DNA of 64,000 nucleotides, from assembly GCA_024180945.1 (NCBI GenBank), contig JAKSGN010000021.1, positions 496,001 to 560,000 on the forward strand, read 5' to 3'. Each line of letters opens with the position of its first letter. Positions within the stretch are counted from its first letter, which is position 1. The notes under the pieces were generated by a model. It was not told the origin of the DNA. It worked only from the letters and a program-made list of their open reading frames with translations, and made no database searches. This DNA comes from Macrophomina tecta (lineage: Eukaryota; Ascomycota; Dothideomycetes; Botryosphaeriales; Botryosphaeriaceae). The position numbers and the translations under genes were made by a program. Below, one piece after another: positions 35,332 through 47,024 of this stretch.

Positions 35332-36600
35332 TTAAGGCAGGAACTCGGGCTGCTGCCACCACCGGACCTCTAGTGCTGCAGTCCTCAGGCGGACCGCCAG
35401 TTGATACGCCTTCTCACACACGACCGGCACGCGTTCAAGCGCCTCTTGGTGGTTTGCTTCATTGTTCCACTTTGGCTGGAGTTCCCCGAATAATCTTTGT
35501 GCCTCTTTTTCGATGCGATCGTCCGACAGCTGTGTGTATCTTAGCAGGGAGCCTATTCTAACCGTCCGGGCTCACCATTCGAGGGCGGACTGAACCGGCA
35601 CAACCAGATCGCTGTTAACCGCGTTTTTATTGGCTACTGCCGCGCTGTTAGCCCCAAATCCAGTCTCTGCAATAATCAGCCAAACCGAAAAGGAGCGAGG
35701 TGTCGGGAAGTCTCACCATTTCGATTTGGTGGGCGCGCAAAGACAATGGCGTTCCATCTGCCCCACAACTGCCTCCCAGCCGGGCGGAATATCGTGTAGG
35801 AAGGCGCGGTCGCTGAAGGAGCTGTCGCGCAGCCAGCGGGCCACCGCCGACGCGTTCGCCAGAATGATGACGCCGCGAGACGCATGTCTCCCGAAGAGCT
35901 CGCCGCTCATGGTGAAGTGCGCCCCAACGAGTTCGAGAATGCCCACAAACAAGCCATCGAACTCGTCGCACATCTCGTCGTCCGTCAGCGCGTCGAGGTC
36001 TCGCCCGCGCTTCTCAAGCTGGCCCCGCAGCTCCTCGAGCTTGTCGTTGTTGGCCTTGCGGTGTGATGGACACTTTCAAAGGCCCCTCTTCGAGCCGCGC
36101 ATTCTCTTCCTGCCGTCTGGCCTGCGCCGCGCCGCGTGCGGAGCCTGGTGGGCCGGACTGGGCCGCAGCCAGATTGCGTTCTTGCCGCGGTTGCTGCGCC
36201 TGTTCTTGTACTTTGGCGGTTCGGTTCGGATCTGCCGGTCCTGCGTCGGCAGTAGTATTTGCGGCAGCTGTGCCGGCCTGTACATACCTGCTGAAGCCGG
36301 CCCATCTCCCGTTTCAGGAGAGGGCATTCTCGGCTTCCAGTCCAATCCGAGGATTGAAGGATTCCTTCTCCCGCAATTTGTGATATTCGAGGAAGCCCAA
36401 ACTTTCCGCCGGCTCTATCTGCAGCTGATTGGCTTTCTCCATCGGCTGTTCGATTCTGCCTCTACGCTCTGCATATTTTTCAGGGGCTGCGCGAACTTTG
36501 GGTCATGAGATACCATCCGGGCCTCAGCGGCATCTCGCCCCGATTGGGACGCCAAAGTATCTAGAATAGTCCATAAGCGGACTAAATGTTCTCGTCGTTA
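35332..36600 (-). pseudogene. Frame-broken coiled-coil protein gene (fungal family of unknown function)
   Basis: The minus strand reads as pieces of one protein in shifting frames. From about 36595, one frame gives LVRLWTILDTLASQSGRDAAEAR; a second gives EQPMEKANQLQIEP and GFLEYHKLREKE; a third gives AKVQEQAQQPRQER and ARRQEENARLEEG. The frame then changes again without room for an intron to NNDKLEELRGQLEKRGRDLDALTDDEMCDEFDGLF in pieces and VARWLRDSSFSD. A plausible intron (GTGAGA donor near 35717; acceptor before CAAVANKNAV) leads to a last part, SLLRYTQLSDDRIEKEAQRLFGELQPKW, ending at TAA 35332-35334. That part is interrupted by an in-frame TGA at 35572-35574. Several frame changes plus a nonsense codon indicate a dead gene of about 400 codons. 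I know the family only as hypothetical coiled-coil proteins of filamentous ascomycetes. Confidence 0.55.
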
Positions 36601-37014
36601 TCTCTGACCGCAGCACAAAGTCGCGGGCAGGAAAAGCATCTCAACGCGAGTAATGGAAAAATAGCCAGGATGGTCCATCTAAAATGAATAGGAAGCTGCA
36701 GAACGTCCAATCCAAAATCAAAAGGTGTGATCAACCAGAAATAGCTAAAAATATCATCACACCGCAAGCATGGCGTTGATACCTGCATTATGAAGGTCGG
36801 CTATCTTCGTCCAAAGCATGTACAAATGTTCAAAGGATCCGAAGACCTCCCCTCATGCTTCTTTCCGGATAGTAGGATGATACAAGTTCTCCAATATATT
36901 CCATCTCAAGGCTCACATGCCAACATACGGTGGAAGAAGCCTGACTCTAATTTTCTTTTTTTTTTCTTTTCCATCCGCCCTGGCGTCGCGGGAGCAAAGA
37001 CGAGACCGCCTTCC
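36601..37014. other. Intergenic region
   Basis: About 410 bp of AT-richer DNA between the pseudogene and the 3' end of the reductase gene, including a T-rich tract at 36953-36970. No gene seen. Confidence 0.45.
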
Positions 37015-38156
37015 TCATCTCGCCGCCTCCAACCTCTCCATCTGATTCACCAAATCTACCACCGTCGTCTCGAACGACCGGTACTCCAGCCCCAACTCTT
37101 TCGCGGCCGTTTCGCCATCCAGCCGGTAGCACGGCTCCGGCAGCTTCTCGTCCTCGGCGGGGGGGGCACCGGGCGTCCGCGCCTTCTGCGGCGCCTTCGC
37201 CCTGATGATGCGGGCGGCCAGGCCGAAGGAGAACGGCTCGGGCGAGACGGGCGTGTAGCGCTTGCCGCCAGCTCCGTCGCGCAGCAGCGCCTCGACGTGG
37301 GCCAGCGCGAGGTCGCGCACGTCGATCCACAGCGGGACGCGGACGGGCGGGACGGGGGCGCTCTTGTCGGTGACGGACCACAGCTGGGCGTTGGATTCGT
37401 TGAGGTGGGCGGGCGAGGCGACGCCCGGGTGGACGACGGGGCCGAAGACCATGGGCGGGCACAGGGTGACGAGGTCGAAGGAGGGCCGGTGCTTCTCGAC
37501 GTACGCCCACGCCTCGAGCTCGGCGAACTTCTTGGAGCCGCGGTAGGCGACGACGGCGGAGGCGGAGGGGTCGACCGACTCGGCGTAGGTCAGCGGGTTC
37601 CAGTGCGAGGCGTTGTAGGTGAATTCGGGCCCGGCGGCGCGCGAGATGTCGACGACGGCGGCGAAGGACGAGGTCAGGACAATGCGCCGGAGCCGGGGGT
37701 TGTGCGAGGCGGCGCTGAGGAGGGCCTTGACGCCGTTGATGGCCGGCAGGACGAGCTCTTTTTCGTTGTTGGTGGTGTTGTAGGTAAAGGGCTGGATGGG
37801 GGGCAATGGAGTAAGCGGCTTTGCTCCTCGGTGTTCAGGCAAAACGTACACTTGCGATGTGTATCACGGCGTCCACATCCTTGACGGCGTCGTCGAGATT
37901 CGTATTGCCCTCAAAGTCAGCCACCTGGACGAAATCGAGGCGGTCTTTCCATTGGGGCCGGGCATTGACGAATTCATCGGCCTTGGTCTTTGATCGAGCC
38001 GAGCCACGGACTTCGAAGCCGCGCTCTAGCAACAGGTCGACGACATGAGCACCAATGAAGCCGGTGGCGCCGGTAACGAGGATGTAGCTGAGGACATCAG
38101 CTACACGGATGCCGCTGATGCATGGGCGGTGAGGCCACTAACCTAGGGATCGGCAT
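37015..38156 (-). CDS. NAD(P)-dependent reductase, GRE2/dihydroflavonol-4-reductase-like (extended SDR)
   Basis: Exons 38156-38143, 38087-37850 and 37791-37015 (introns 55 and 58 bp; donors GTTAGT and GTACGT) give 342 residues. The 14-base first exon encodes MPIPS and joins directly to YILVTGATGFIG. The Rossmann glycine motif TGATGFIG lies at residues 10-17. The arginine-rich VRGSARSK that follows strand 2 is typical of NADPH-preferring members. VDAVIHIAS and RIVLTSSFAAV are conserved strands. The catalytic pair is Y167-x3-K171 in AYRGSKK. The C-terminal part has the substrate-side VPLWIDVRDLALAHVEAL block. Relatives are ketone/methylglyoxal reductases such as yeast Gre2 and fungal ketoreductases; the physiological substrate is not predictable. 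Confidence 0.92.
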
Positions 38157-38980
38157 CGCCAGAACGGCCCGTTGTACAGTGTGGGCGCTGAGGACAAGAC
38201 TGCAAGCGACTGATGATCCAAGGCCGTGAAAAAGACGAGAAGGCGTTGATGCCCCTCCCCCGCATGGCCGCTCGCGAGTCAGTGGAGCTCGGGGGAAAGG
38301 CCCCCGACGGGAGCTCCACATGTCGTCATTGCTGCGCGGATGCTCCATCTGCTGCTAATGGCGCGGCTCTGCGGCAACATGCACCGCGCAGAGCCCTGAG
38401 GCAAGAAGATTGTTGAGAGCTGCCGTTGCTGGATGGCAGGGACCCCTTGGCTGCAAGGTGCCGGCAGAGAAGCTGGCAGAGCGTAGCACAGGGCAGGGGG
38501 CAGCGCAGAGCTTTTGGCTGGCGTGCGCGTGCTGCGGATGCAGGGCAGTGGCTGCCGAGACGCCAAAGGGCGCCTCCCAACCTCCAGTGGCGCGCCGCTC
38601 GCACCCCAGCCCGCTCGTCAGACGACCAATCTCGCGCTCCCCAGCCCTCCACACCTCCAGCAGCCTCATGAGCCACCACACCCTGTGCACGATCTGGCCG
38701 CCTTCCTCTTGCTTGCGCTATCCCAGCACATGTCGCACAAAATGGCGCGACACGCCCGCGCTTTCCCTCAACCAGAACCAAGTGCAGCTCGTCGACAGGG
38801 ATCCCGACATGCGGGGCCTGCTCCGTAGATCCCACGCGCCAGACCTCGACAGTCCACAGTCGCGGCTGACATGGGCCTGCGCCGCTGCTTCCGATGATAA
38901 AGCTCCTTGCCGCCAGCTGCTTGCACGCGCAGGAGACCGCGCCCTTTTCTCTTCTCACTTGATTAGTTTGCCGGGGGAGC
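38157..38980. other. Divergent promoter region, reductase / hydrolase
   Basis: About 820 bp of GC-rich DNA between the starts of two divergent genes (a reductase and an alpha/beta hydrolase). A shared regulatory region is possible; no specific motif was identified. Confidence 0.45.
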
Positions 38981-40368
38981 ATGGCGCCGCGGCCCAGATC
39001 TGTGGATCTGAAGCTTGGAATTTTCGAGAGATTGCGCCTCGTGCCCATCTTTGCTGCCGTCTGTACGTCCAGGCATCCTGAGTCGAGCCCTGGCTGCTCG
39101 CTGCTAATCCCTTGTCACAGTGGGCAAGACCTGCTGGGCCGCCTTGACCGGCCGGTTCAAGCCGAAGCACAAGCGGCCTTCCTCCTTTGCGCGATTGGTG
39201 GGATATACTGCCATCCGAACGCTCGTCTCCAAGAACTCCTCGAGGACGGAACAGTATGTGCAATGCAACCCCCTAGACGCTCCGCCACCTTGAAATAACC
39301 CTTTGCTCGCCAGAGCCTTGGCCCCCGGCACGGACGAGCAATACCTCACCTGGTGCAAGCAGGCCAACGTCCAGCCTGCCACCGAAAGCCTCAAAGATGG
39401 CACCACCGCCTACTGGGTCGGGTCCAGAGACGCCGAATATGTCTGGATCTACTTCCACGGCAAGTGCTCCTCCTCCCTTTCCCTGCCGCAATTCCCCCTC
39501 CACTGACGCTCTCCCGTCGTAAAAAAAAACAGGCGGCGGCGGCTACTCCATGCCCGCCTACACCCAACACTTCGCGATGCTCCACTCCCTGATCACCGAC
39601 CTCAACACCGCCACATCCTCCTCCAGCTCCGCCAACCAGCGCCCGCTCCTCTCCGCCCTCGTCCTCCACTACGACGTCGCCCCCTGGGGCGCCTACCCGC
39701 GCCAACTTGCCCAAGCCGCCCTCCTCCTCAACCACGCCCTGCACGCCCTGCACCTGGCCCCCTCGCATCTCCTTCTCGGCGGCGACTCCGCCGGCGGCAA
39801 TCTCGCGCTCGCCCTGCTCAGCCACCTCCTGCACCCGCACCGCGACCCCGCCGTGCCGCGCGTCGCCCTGCCCCTCGCCCAGAAAATCCGCGCCGTCGCG
39901 CTCATCAGCCCGTGGGTGTCGTTCGACACCGAGACCGCGTCGTTCGAGCGCAATGCGAGCCGCGACGTCGTGACCCCCGGCGCGCTGGCGCGCTGGGCGA
40001 CCGTCTTCTTGGGCGGCAGGCCGACGGACGAGTACAACGAGCCGGTCGATGTGCCGGCCGGGTGGTGGAGGGGCCTCGGCGAGCGCGTCGTCGGCGACGT
40101 CTTGTTCCTGGCGGGCGAGTATGAGGTGCTGCTGGATGGGATTCTGAACTGTGCCGAGAGCGTGAGGAACGAGTGGGCGAGGGGGGGAGGTGGCGGCGGT
40201 GCCCGGGGCGAGCATGGTGGCGAGGTGGCTTTGGTCGTGGTCGAGGAGGAGGCGCATGTCAGCTGTTGGTTGGATACGCTGGTGGGGTTTGGGTTCGAGG
40301 AGCTGGGCATGTATAGGGAGTTGAGGGAGTGGTTGAGGGCGAGGCTTTTGGAGGGGAGGGGGAAGTGA
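38981..40368 (+). CDS. Alpha/beta hydrolase of the HSL/esterase group
   Basis: Exons 38981-39062, 39121-39253, 39314-39459 and 39533-40368 give 398 residues. The N-terminus looks like a membrane-associated or targeting segment. The core has YVWIYFHGGGGYSMP: the oxyanion-hole HGGG falls exactly across intron 3 at about residues 120-124. Then come LHYDVAPWGAYPRQL and the nucleophile motif GDSAGGNLALAL with Ser at about 205. The likely Asp is in LAGEYEVLLDG (about 321) and the His in EEEAHVSCWLD (about 361), completing a normal triad. Intron 3 only fits with a GC donor (G|GCAAGT at 39460) and a normal CAG acceptor. Fungal members are lipases, carboxylesterases or steryl acetyl hydrolases; the substrate is unknown. 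Confidence 0.9.
39460..39532 (+). other. Probable GC-AG intron
   Basis: 73-bp intron beginning GCAAGT and ending AAAACAG. It restores the HGGGG motif in frame (CAC G | GC GGC GGC GGC). The nearest GT (GTGCTC) would break the frame. GCAAGT is the standard form of the minor GC donor class of U2 introns. Confidence 0.75.
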
Positions 40369-41279
40369 CGAGGGGACGGGGGAGCCTCTGTTTTTTCTCT
40401 CTCGTTTGGTTTTGGTTTCGAGGCTTTTTTTTTTTTTTTTTTTTAATTGGGTGGATAAGAGTGTGCATTTTGAGGCTGGCTTTGGTCGAAAGCAATGTTT
40501 CGGAGGCTACTTTTGATTGTTGATCGTGCGGGTCATGGTCGCATGCTGATGGCGAGGTTCCCTGCATTATTGAGTCTGCTGTGGTGATGGGATGGAGAAG
40601 TGGGGGTCGATGGAATGAAAGGAGATTGTTACCGCAGAAGTGCTAGCATGACCAACGGACACTCAGTCTTGATGGAAAACAGACATGTAAAAGACGGCTG
40701 TTAGTAGTGGGTTGCCGTACTTATTTATAGCCTTTCCACGCGAGTGAGGTGGGCGCAAGCGGTGTTGCCATGTGAGAAAAATAGCAAACGCAGGAAAGAT
40801 GCGTCTACGAATGTTCCAAAAGCATCACTGACTCGATTGCATATGCAAAGACCCCTGCATCCCATTGCCGACCCGCGACTACCGAAGAACGTTCATCATC
40901 CGTCGTGCATTTCGCGGTCTCGACCCGGAGCCACGCGGGCAGTGGAAATGCGGGGAAAGCTGCCTTCTCAAGCCCGGCACCGCCCACTTACCATGCAGGG
41001 ACAAATGGCCGGCTTGCGGATAGCCGTGGAACAGGGTCTCGTTCGTTTCGTTGACAGGAGATCTTCAACCAATGATGACATACAGCCAAGTAGGCTTCCC
41101 CGCAAATCCTCACGTCGTCCGTGTGAGGGGCAACCCGCCCCTCTTTTCCTGCCCGCTGTGACGACATTACAAAGGCCGGATGCGTCCGCGCAGTTCTCTC
41201 CGCGATTATATTTTGCTTGCCGCTATACCAAACATTCAATTCATCAAGTCTAGCTGTGAACTATATCAGTCATTTGGCA
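40369..41279. other. Intergenic region upstream of the dehydrogenase
   Basis: About 900 bp with an 18-base T run near 40427-40444 (3' of the hydrolase) and a TATATTTT element at about 41207-41214, some 70 bp before the dehydrogenase start. No gene seen. Confidence 0.45.
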
Positions 41280-42639
41280 ATGGCGCCGAACATGAAAGCC
41301 GTTCACTACGAGGGACCATTTAAGGTTTCGGTCAAGGAAATCCCGGTCCCGCAGATCCAGCACCCGGACGATGTGATCATCAAGGTTACTACCGCGGGTA
41401 AGTTAGTCGCTGCATTGTCCATCATGGTGTCCCTTTTTTTTTCCCCCATTTTTTGCTTTTCTGATCCAATGAGCTGACACTATGTCTATGCAGCTATCTG
41501 CGGCTCTGACCTCCACATGTATCAGGGACGCACGGCCGCAGAAGCTGGATTGGTCTTTGGTCACGAGAACATGGGAATCGTAACCGTGCGCACGTCATTC
41601 TCGCGTATGTGCGTGTAGGCCTGGTTGACTGATTCAACACAGGAGGTCGGCCAGGGGGTGACGCTCCTCCAGAAGGGCGACCGCGTCGTCCTTCCCTTCA
41701 ACGTCGCTGACGGCCGCTGCCGGAACTGCGAGGAAGGCCGCACAGCCTTCTGCACCGGCGTCAACCCGGGGTTTGCGGGCGGTGCGTATGGCTACGTGGC
41801 CATGGGCCCGTACCAGGGCGGTCAGGCGCAATATCTGCGCGTGCCTTACGCCGACTTCAACGCACTCAAGCTGCCGCCAGGAACGGAGAATGAGGCCGAC
41901 TTCGCGCTGCTCGCTGACATCTTCCCCACCGGCTGGCACGGGCTGGTCCTGTCTGGCTTCAAATCCGGCGAGAGTGTCGCTGTGTTCGGAGCTGGTCCGG
42001 TGGGACTGATGGCGGCCTACAGCGGCGTCATCAGGGGTGCGAGCAGGGTGTTTGTCGTGGATCAGGTGCCGGAGCGTCTTGAAGCAGCACGAAAGATTGG
42101 CTGCATCCCCATCAACTTCCGTGAGGGAGACCCGGTGCAGCAGATCATCAAAGCCAACGGCGGCATGGTCGACCGTGCCGTGGATGCTGTCGGTTACCAG
42201 GCCGTCGACTCTTCTGGAAACAAGGAGCAGCCGAACATCGTGCTGGACCAGCTCATCATGGTGACAAGGCCGACGGGCGGGTTGGGGATTCCGGGTCTGT
42301 ATGTGCCGGCCGATCCTGGTGCGCCGGATGCGCAGAGCGGAAAGGGGCAGATCTTGATCTCTTTCGGGAAGTTGTTCGAGAAGGTGAGTTGGGTACGCAC
42401 TGAGCGTGGAGGCTTGCTAACGTGGGCTCTAGGGCCTGTCACTTGGAACTGGTCAATGCAACGTGAAGGCCTATAACAGATACCTGCGGGATCTGATCAT
42501 TTCCGGAAGGGCCAAGCCGTCGTTCGTGGTCTCGCACGAGATTACCATCGATGATGCTTCGGATGCGTACGACAAATTCGACAAACGTATTGATGGGTAC
42601 ACGAAGGTGCTGATCCATCCCAACGGGCCTCTTTCGTGA
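41280..42639 (+). CDS. Zinc-binding alcohol dehydrogenase, glutathione-independent formaldehyde dehydrogenase-like
   Basis: Exons 41280-41397, 41494-41579, 41643-42383 and 42433-42639 give 383 residues. Catalytic-zinc residues are visible in AAICGSDLH (Cys) and FGHEN (His-Glu). The structural-zinc loop ADGRCRNCEEGRTAFC keeps three cysteines, but the usual first Cys is Asp, which I believe is a feature of this fungal subgroup. The Rossmann glycine motif is VFGAGPVGLMAA, followed by VVDQVPERLEAA. The long MDR segment GYQAVDSSGNKEQPNIVLDQLI and the LGIPGLYVPADPGAP insertion are typical of the formaldehyde dehydrogenase/dismutase-like branch. An alternative start, five codons into the same exon at MKAVHYEG, is equally good. 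The substrate is unknown; aldehyde or alcohol detoxification is inferred. Confidence 0.93.
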
Positions 42640-43310
42640 GCATGCTGTTTATTGGCGAGACGGAGCACCCTCATTCCTGGAAGGTCCTGTAGATAATGGC
42701 AAATCAATGTGAGAATTGTCGCAAGCCGCCTAACCATGAAGCTTGGAACAATGCCTCTTGAGTGCCTGTGGCAAGAGGTACACGGCATGACCGAAGAGCT
42801 GACGTGCTAATCGAGCGTGGAAATGCGGAGTTGCAGATTCTGCTGGCTGATAGGAGACGACGCGAGGAAGGGCGGCAGCCAATGGTGTAAAGCGGCTCGC
42901 AATGGTAGGAGCGCATCTGAAGGTGTTGTAATCAAGATAGTAACGGCCCAAGCCTGGTGTAGGTGAGGGTCCGGGTGAGGGTCCGGGTGAGGGTCAATGC
43001 TAGTGTCGTTTTTTTTTTTTTTTTTTTTTTTTTTTTGGACAGAAGGCTACAGTGGCAGAGGCGAAGAATGCATGAGTCAGGCAGTGACGCGGGTACTCAG
43101 GGACGCTTTGGCACCCCGCCTCCCCGAAGATCACCACCTTAATCCACCTTCTCCGCACGTAGAAAATCTTGCCTCACCGCCTTCAGGGATGTGCCTGGCG
43201 CCACCCTTGACTTTCCACCAAGCGTCTGCGGACCGTCAACATCTCCGCCGCTTGGCCCCTGGGGCCTCTGCACAGATAGTAAATCCTTGTCCTGCCCATT
43301 GCACCTCAGC
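42640..43310. other. Intergenic region upstream of BOR1
   Basis: About 670 bp with a short tandem GTGAGGGTCCGG repeat (42963-42994) and a 28-base T run (43009-43036) about 275 bp before the BOR1 start. A pyrimidine-rich leader follows. No gene seen. Confidence 0.5.
42963..42994 (+). repeat. 12-bp tandem repeat, about 2.6 copies
   Basis: GTGAGGGTCCGG is repeated almost perfectly twice and partly a third time, next to a 28-base T tract. It is probably a minisatellite prone to slippage. Confidence 0.8.
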
Positions 43311-45748
43311 ATGGCCCATTCCGACGCCTACAACCTACCCGGTCAGCGTCGCCCATCACGCACCACTTCAGACCCCAAATCCCGGAAGCCGTGGCAGAAG
43401 CGCGTGCCTGTCATGTCGTGGAAAGCCCGTCCAAACAGCACCGACGACCACCGCCTTAGTCGCAACAACACCCGAGCCTCAGCCCGGACCGCCTCCACCC
43501 GCAGGCACACCAAATGGTGGCAAATCCGCTGGTTCAGAGGCATGATCCACGACATCCGTAGGCGGACACCTTTCTATGTCTCGGATTGGACCGATGCCTG
43601 GGATTACAGGGTCGTTCCCGCCACCATCTACATGTACTTCGCAAAGTAAGGTTGCCCAACCGGCCAGATAAAGTGCTGTGCCCACCCATGCATGTGTGAA
43701 TCCCAGCTGCTTCATTGCCCCGCTGTCTGTCGCTAGCCCTGGACATGGGCGCCAAGCCGTCTGAATGCGCATCCGGCCGACAGGTCATATCGCGCGTGTC
43801 TGACTTGTCTGTAGTATCCTGCCCGCATTAGCCTTCTCTTTAGACATGTTCGCAAAGACCGATTCAAGCTTTGGCGTCAATGAGGTTCTCTTAGCCTCCG
43901 TGCTCGCAGCAGTTGTATTTTCTCTGTTTGCAGCACAGCCATTGGTCATCGTCGGAGTTACTGGTAGGTGTCGGTTGCAAGCACCACAAAATGAAGTTAC
44001 TGACACAAGTAGGACCAATCACTGTTTTCAATTACACGGTAAGTCCCCCAGTCTTCCATACGGAGGGCTTCACTGACCTTGCAGGTGTACGATATTGTGG
44101 CACCTCATGGGATCAACTACTTCTCCTTCATGTGCTGGATTGGCCTGTATGTACCTGCACTGTCGACCTTGATCTTCTTCTGCTAATACCCTCTCAGATG
44201 GTCTCTTGTTATGCACTGGTTCCTCGCCATCTCTAACGCTTGCAATTGGTTGAAATACGTCACCCGCTTCTCCTGTGATATCTTCGGTTTCTATGTCGCC
44301 TTCATCTACTTACAGAAAGGCATCCAAGTTTTGACCCGGCAGTGGGAAGCCGGTGACACCTCCGCTTACTTGTCCATCATGATTTCGTTGCTCGTTCTCA
44401 TGGTGGCATATATTGGCGGTGTTATTGGGAACAGCAATCTCTTCCACAGATATGTCCGCAAGTTTATTGAGGACTACTCTACACCCCTCACGGTCATTTT
44501 CTTCACGGGTAAGTGTGCTAAGTCCACGTCACGCTATATGAGTCCTGCTGACTGCCGTAGGTTTTGTTCACATCGGGAAAATGCGCGGCATCGAGCTTCT
44601 CAAGCTTCCCACAAGCAAGGCTTTCTTCCCAACAACTGACCGAGGATGGTTCATCCACTTCTGGGACATCGATGTCGGTGACGTGTTCCTCGCCATCCCT
44701 TTCGCGATTTTGTTGACGATCCTCTTCTATTTTGACCACAACGGTGAGCACCTGTCCAATTGGCTCGCCTTTTGGCACAAACCCCACGCGACAAGACCGT
44801 GGTACTGACTTGCTTCACACAGTCTCTTCGCTCATCGCTCAAGGAACCGAGTTCCCTCTCCGCAAGCCTGCTGGCTTCCACTGGGACCTCTTCCTCCTCG
44901 GCCTCACCACCGGCGTATCCGGGCTCCTCGGCATTCCCTTCCCGAACGGACTCATCCCGCAAGCGCCCTTCCACACCAATGCGCTCTGCGTGACGCGCAC
45001 CGTGTCCGACGACAACGAAGCCAACAAAGGCCACACCCGCCGCATCGTCGACCACGTCGTCGAGCAGCGCGTCTCGAACCTCGCGCAGGGCCTGCTCACG
45101 CTCGGCACCATGACGGGGCCGCTCCTCATCGTCCTGCACCTCATTCCGCAGGCGGTGCTGGCTGGGCTGTTCTTCGTCATGGGCGTCCAGGCGCTCGAGG
45201 GCAACGGCATCACGCAGAAGATGCTGTTCCTCGCCAAGGACCGCTCGCTCACGCCCGGCTCCGACCCGCTCCGGCGCATCGAGCGCCGCGCCGCCATCTG
45301 GGCCTTCGTCGCGCTCGAACTGCTCGGATTCGCCGCCACCTTCGCCATCACCCAGACCATCGCCGCGGTGGGGTTCCCGGTGTTCATTCTGCTGCTGATA
45401 CCGGTGCGCACGTGGGTGCTGCCGCGGTACTTTTCGCCCCTGGAGCTGAGCATTTTGGACGCGCCCACGGCCAGCCCCTTCACGATGGAGAGCTGTGGCG
45501 GCATTCACCAGGAGGACTTTGACGGTAGCACCAGTGCCGAGGACACGGCGGTGGAGGGGAGGGGCGCCAGTCCGATTGAAGATAGTGACGAGGCCGAGAG
45601 GGGGGAGGCGCCCGGGTTTTTGGGGGCGGGAGGCGGCAGTGGCCAGCAGCAACGGGAGGAGGGGAGGAGTGTGAGGAGGGCCAGCTTTAGGAACCAAGAG
45701 CACGCGAGAGGGGATATTGAGCTGGGGGATGTGGGTGCGAGACGATGA
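43311..45748 (+). CDS. BOR1: BOR1-like borate/anion exchanger (SLC4 / HCO3 transporter family)
   Basis: Seven exons: 43311-43645, 43815-43963, 44013-44038, 44085-44146, 44198-44508, 44561-44743 and 44823-45748; 663 residues, all junctions in frame. The N-terminus is a basic Ser/Thr-rich cytoplasmic tail. The membrane domain starts at DIRRRTPFYVSDWTDAWDYRVVPATIYMYFAKNILPALAFSLDM, the classic SLC4/BOR1 entry, in pieces across intron 1. It continues with AAQPLVIVGVTGPITVFNYTVYDI, the HWDLFLLGLTTGVSGLLGIPFPNGLIPQAPFHTNAL loop and QRVSNLAQGLLTLGT. The C-terminal tail is acidic and Gly-rich. Yeast Bor1 exports borate at the plasma membrane and also influences vacuolar protein sorting; the same role is inferred. 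Exon 3 is only 26 bp. Confidence 0.95.
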
Positions 45749-47024
45749 GCTCACCGAGATAGACTTGCTTGGGGAAAAATGAGGGGGAAATGGGAGGGAG
45801 ACACAGCAGCACGCGATGGGCACTTTTCACACCTAGAGGCGAACTAATCGTTCATAGCGACGGGCTCGATGAAAGGCACGTATATTTCTTTTCATGTTCT
45901 TTCTGCACAACCAGTGGTTGCGAGGCGTTAGAGACGGACAACGTCATCTGCTATTTCGTCATGCGTCGCCGGACCGGTGACGGCATACGATCTTTTCCCA
46001 GTTCCTGACACGGATCGCCGGGGATGGTGTTGGCGGGGCGAGGTACGAGATGACGCGGTGAAGATCGGGAGAATGACGAAAAACAACGCCGATCGATGAG
46101 CCACCAGATAAAAGGTGCGCCAGTCGGCAGGTTGCGGACAATCCAGGATTATTGAGAAGGCTGGAGGCGATGCGGCGCCTCGGTTGGCAAGGGCGAGCAA
46201 TCTCGCGGGTGCTGCAGCGCTCGCTATACGGGCGGGCGATATAATATAAAGGCCTGAGACAAAGAATGGGATTGGCGAGCGCTGAATGGCCTGGTGGGGC
46301 GGATTAATGTCGAGAGCAAGGAGAAGCAACGCGACGCGTGCTGCAAGGCGGGTGCGACGCGTCTGTTGGGCAACAATCCAGAGAGAACGAGAGCGTGCCT
46401 GGACTCGGCGGGCGGGGGTTTGCGCGCGGGCTGGGCGTGGTTTGGGGGGTGGTTGTTGTGGGCAGCATCGCGAGCGCAGCGCAGCGCTGAGGCCAACGGG
46501 TCTGGGAGCCAGAGCCAGAAAACCAAGGGGCTCAAGCGGAGCGGACCCACGCGCGCAATCGCGCCCTGCGTTAGCTTGCTGCGACCGTTATTATTTTGCT
46601 TCTGGCTGTAGGCATGTAAACCCTCCCTCCCCTTCTGCGCCCTTCGCTCGCCACCCTTGGCTGCTTCGCGTAGGTGAGCCCGGCAAAACCCAAATAACGC
46701 GACTCCGGCTTCGTAAACCACTTCTGCTCACTGCAACTCCAGCCACCCGCCCAGGCCCCAGCCCCGACCGCAACCACCGCACTTCCCACGCCCGCACCCC
46801 TCTCGCCATTGACCTGCTCCCGTCCTCCACTGCTGCGCGCCTAGCCTGTAAGTCTCCGTCCCGTGCCGTCGCGCCTGCATCCGGGACACAGCCTGTCCCG
46901 CGGCCTCACGACCGCTCTCTGCATGCCCGCCCTGCACCCTGCACCCTGCTTGCACTGCTTCGCCGGCGCGCCGTCTCCATTTGCGAAACTGACCCCTCTC
47001 CTCCGCGCACAGCGCCCTCCCACC
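45749..47024. other. Intergenic and leader region of the forkhead gene
   Basis: About 1.3 kb. A TATA-like string (ATATAATATAAAGG) at about 46239-46253 lies some 770 bp before the forkhead start. The last 150 bp are C-rich leader with possible upstream splice sites (GTAAGT-like at about 46849; CAG near 47012), so a 5' UTR intron is possible. Confidence 0.45.

Noticed and set aside
36790..37884. 364-codon plus-strand frame
   Set aside because: Antisense of the reductase gene; Gly/Arg/Val-rich translation with no protein-like pattern.
44651..45823. 390-codon minus-strand frame
   Set aside because: Antisense of the last BOR1 exon; Arg/Glu/His-rich shadow of GC-rich coding sequence.
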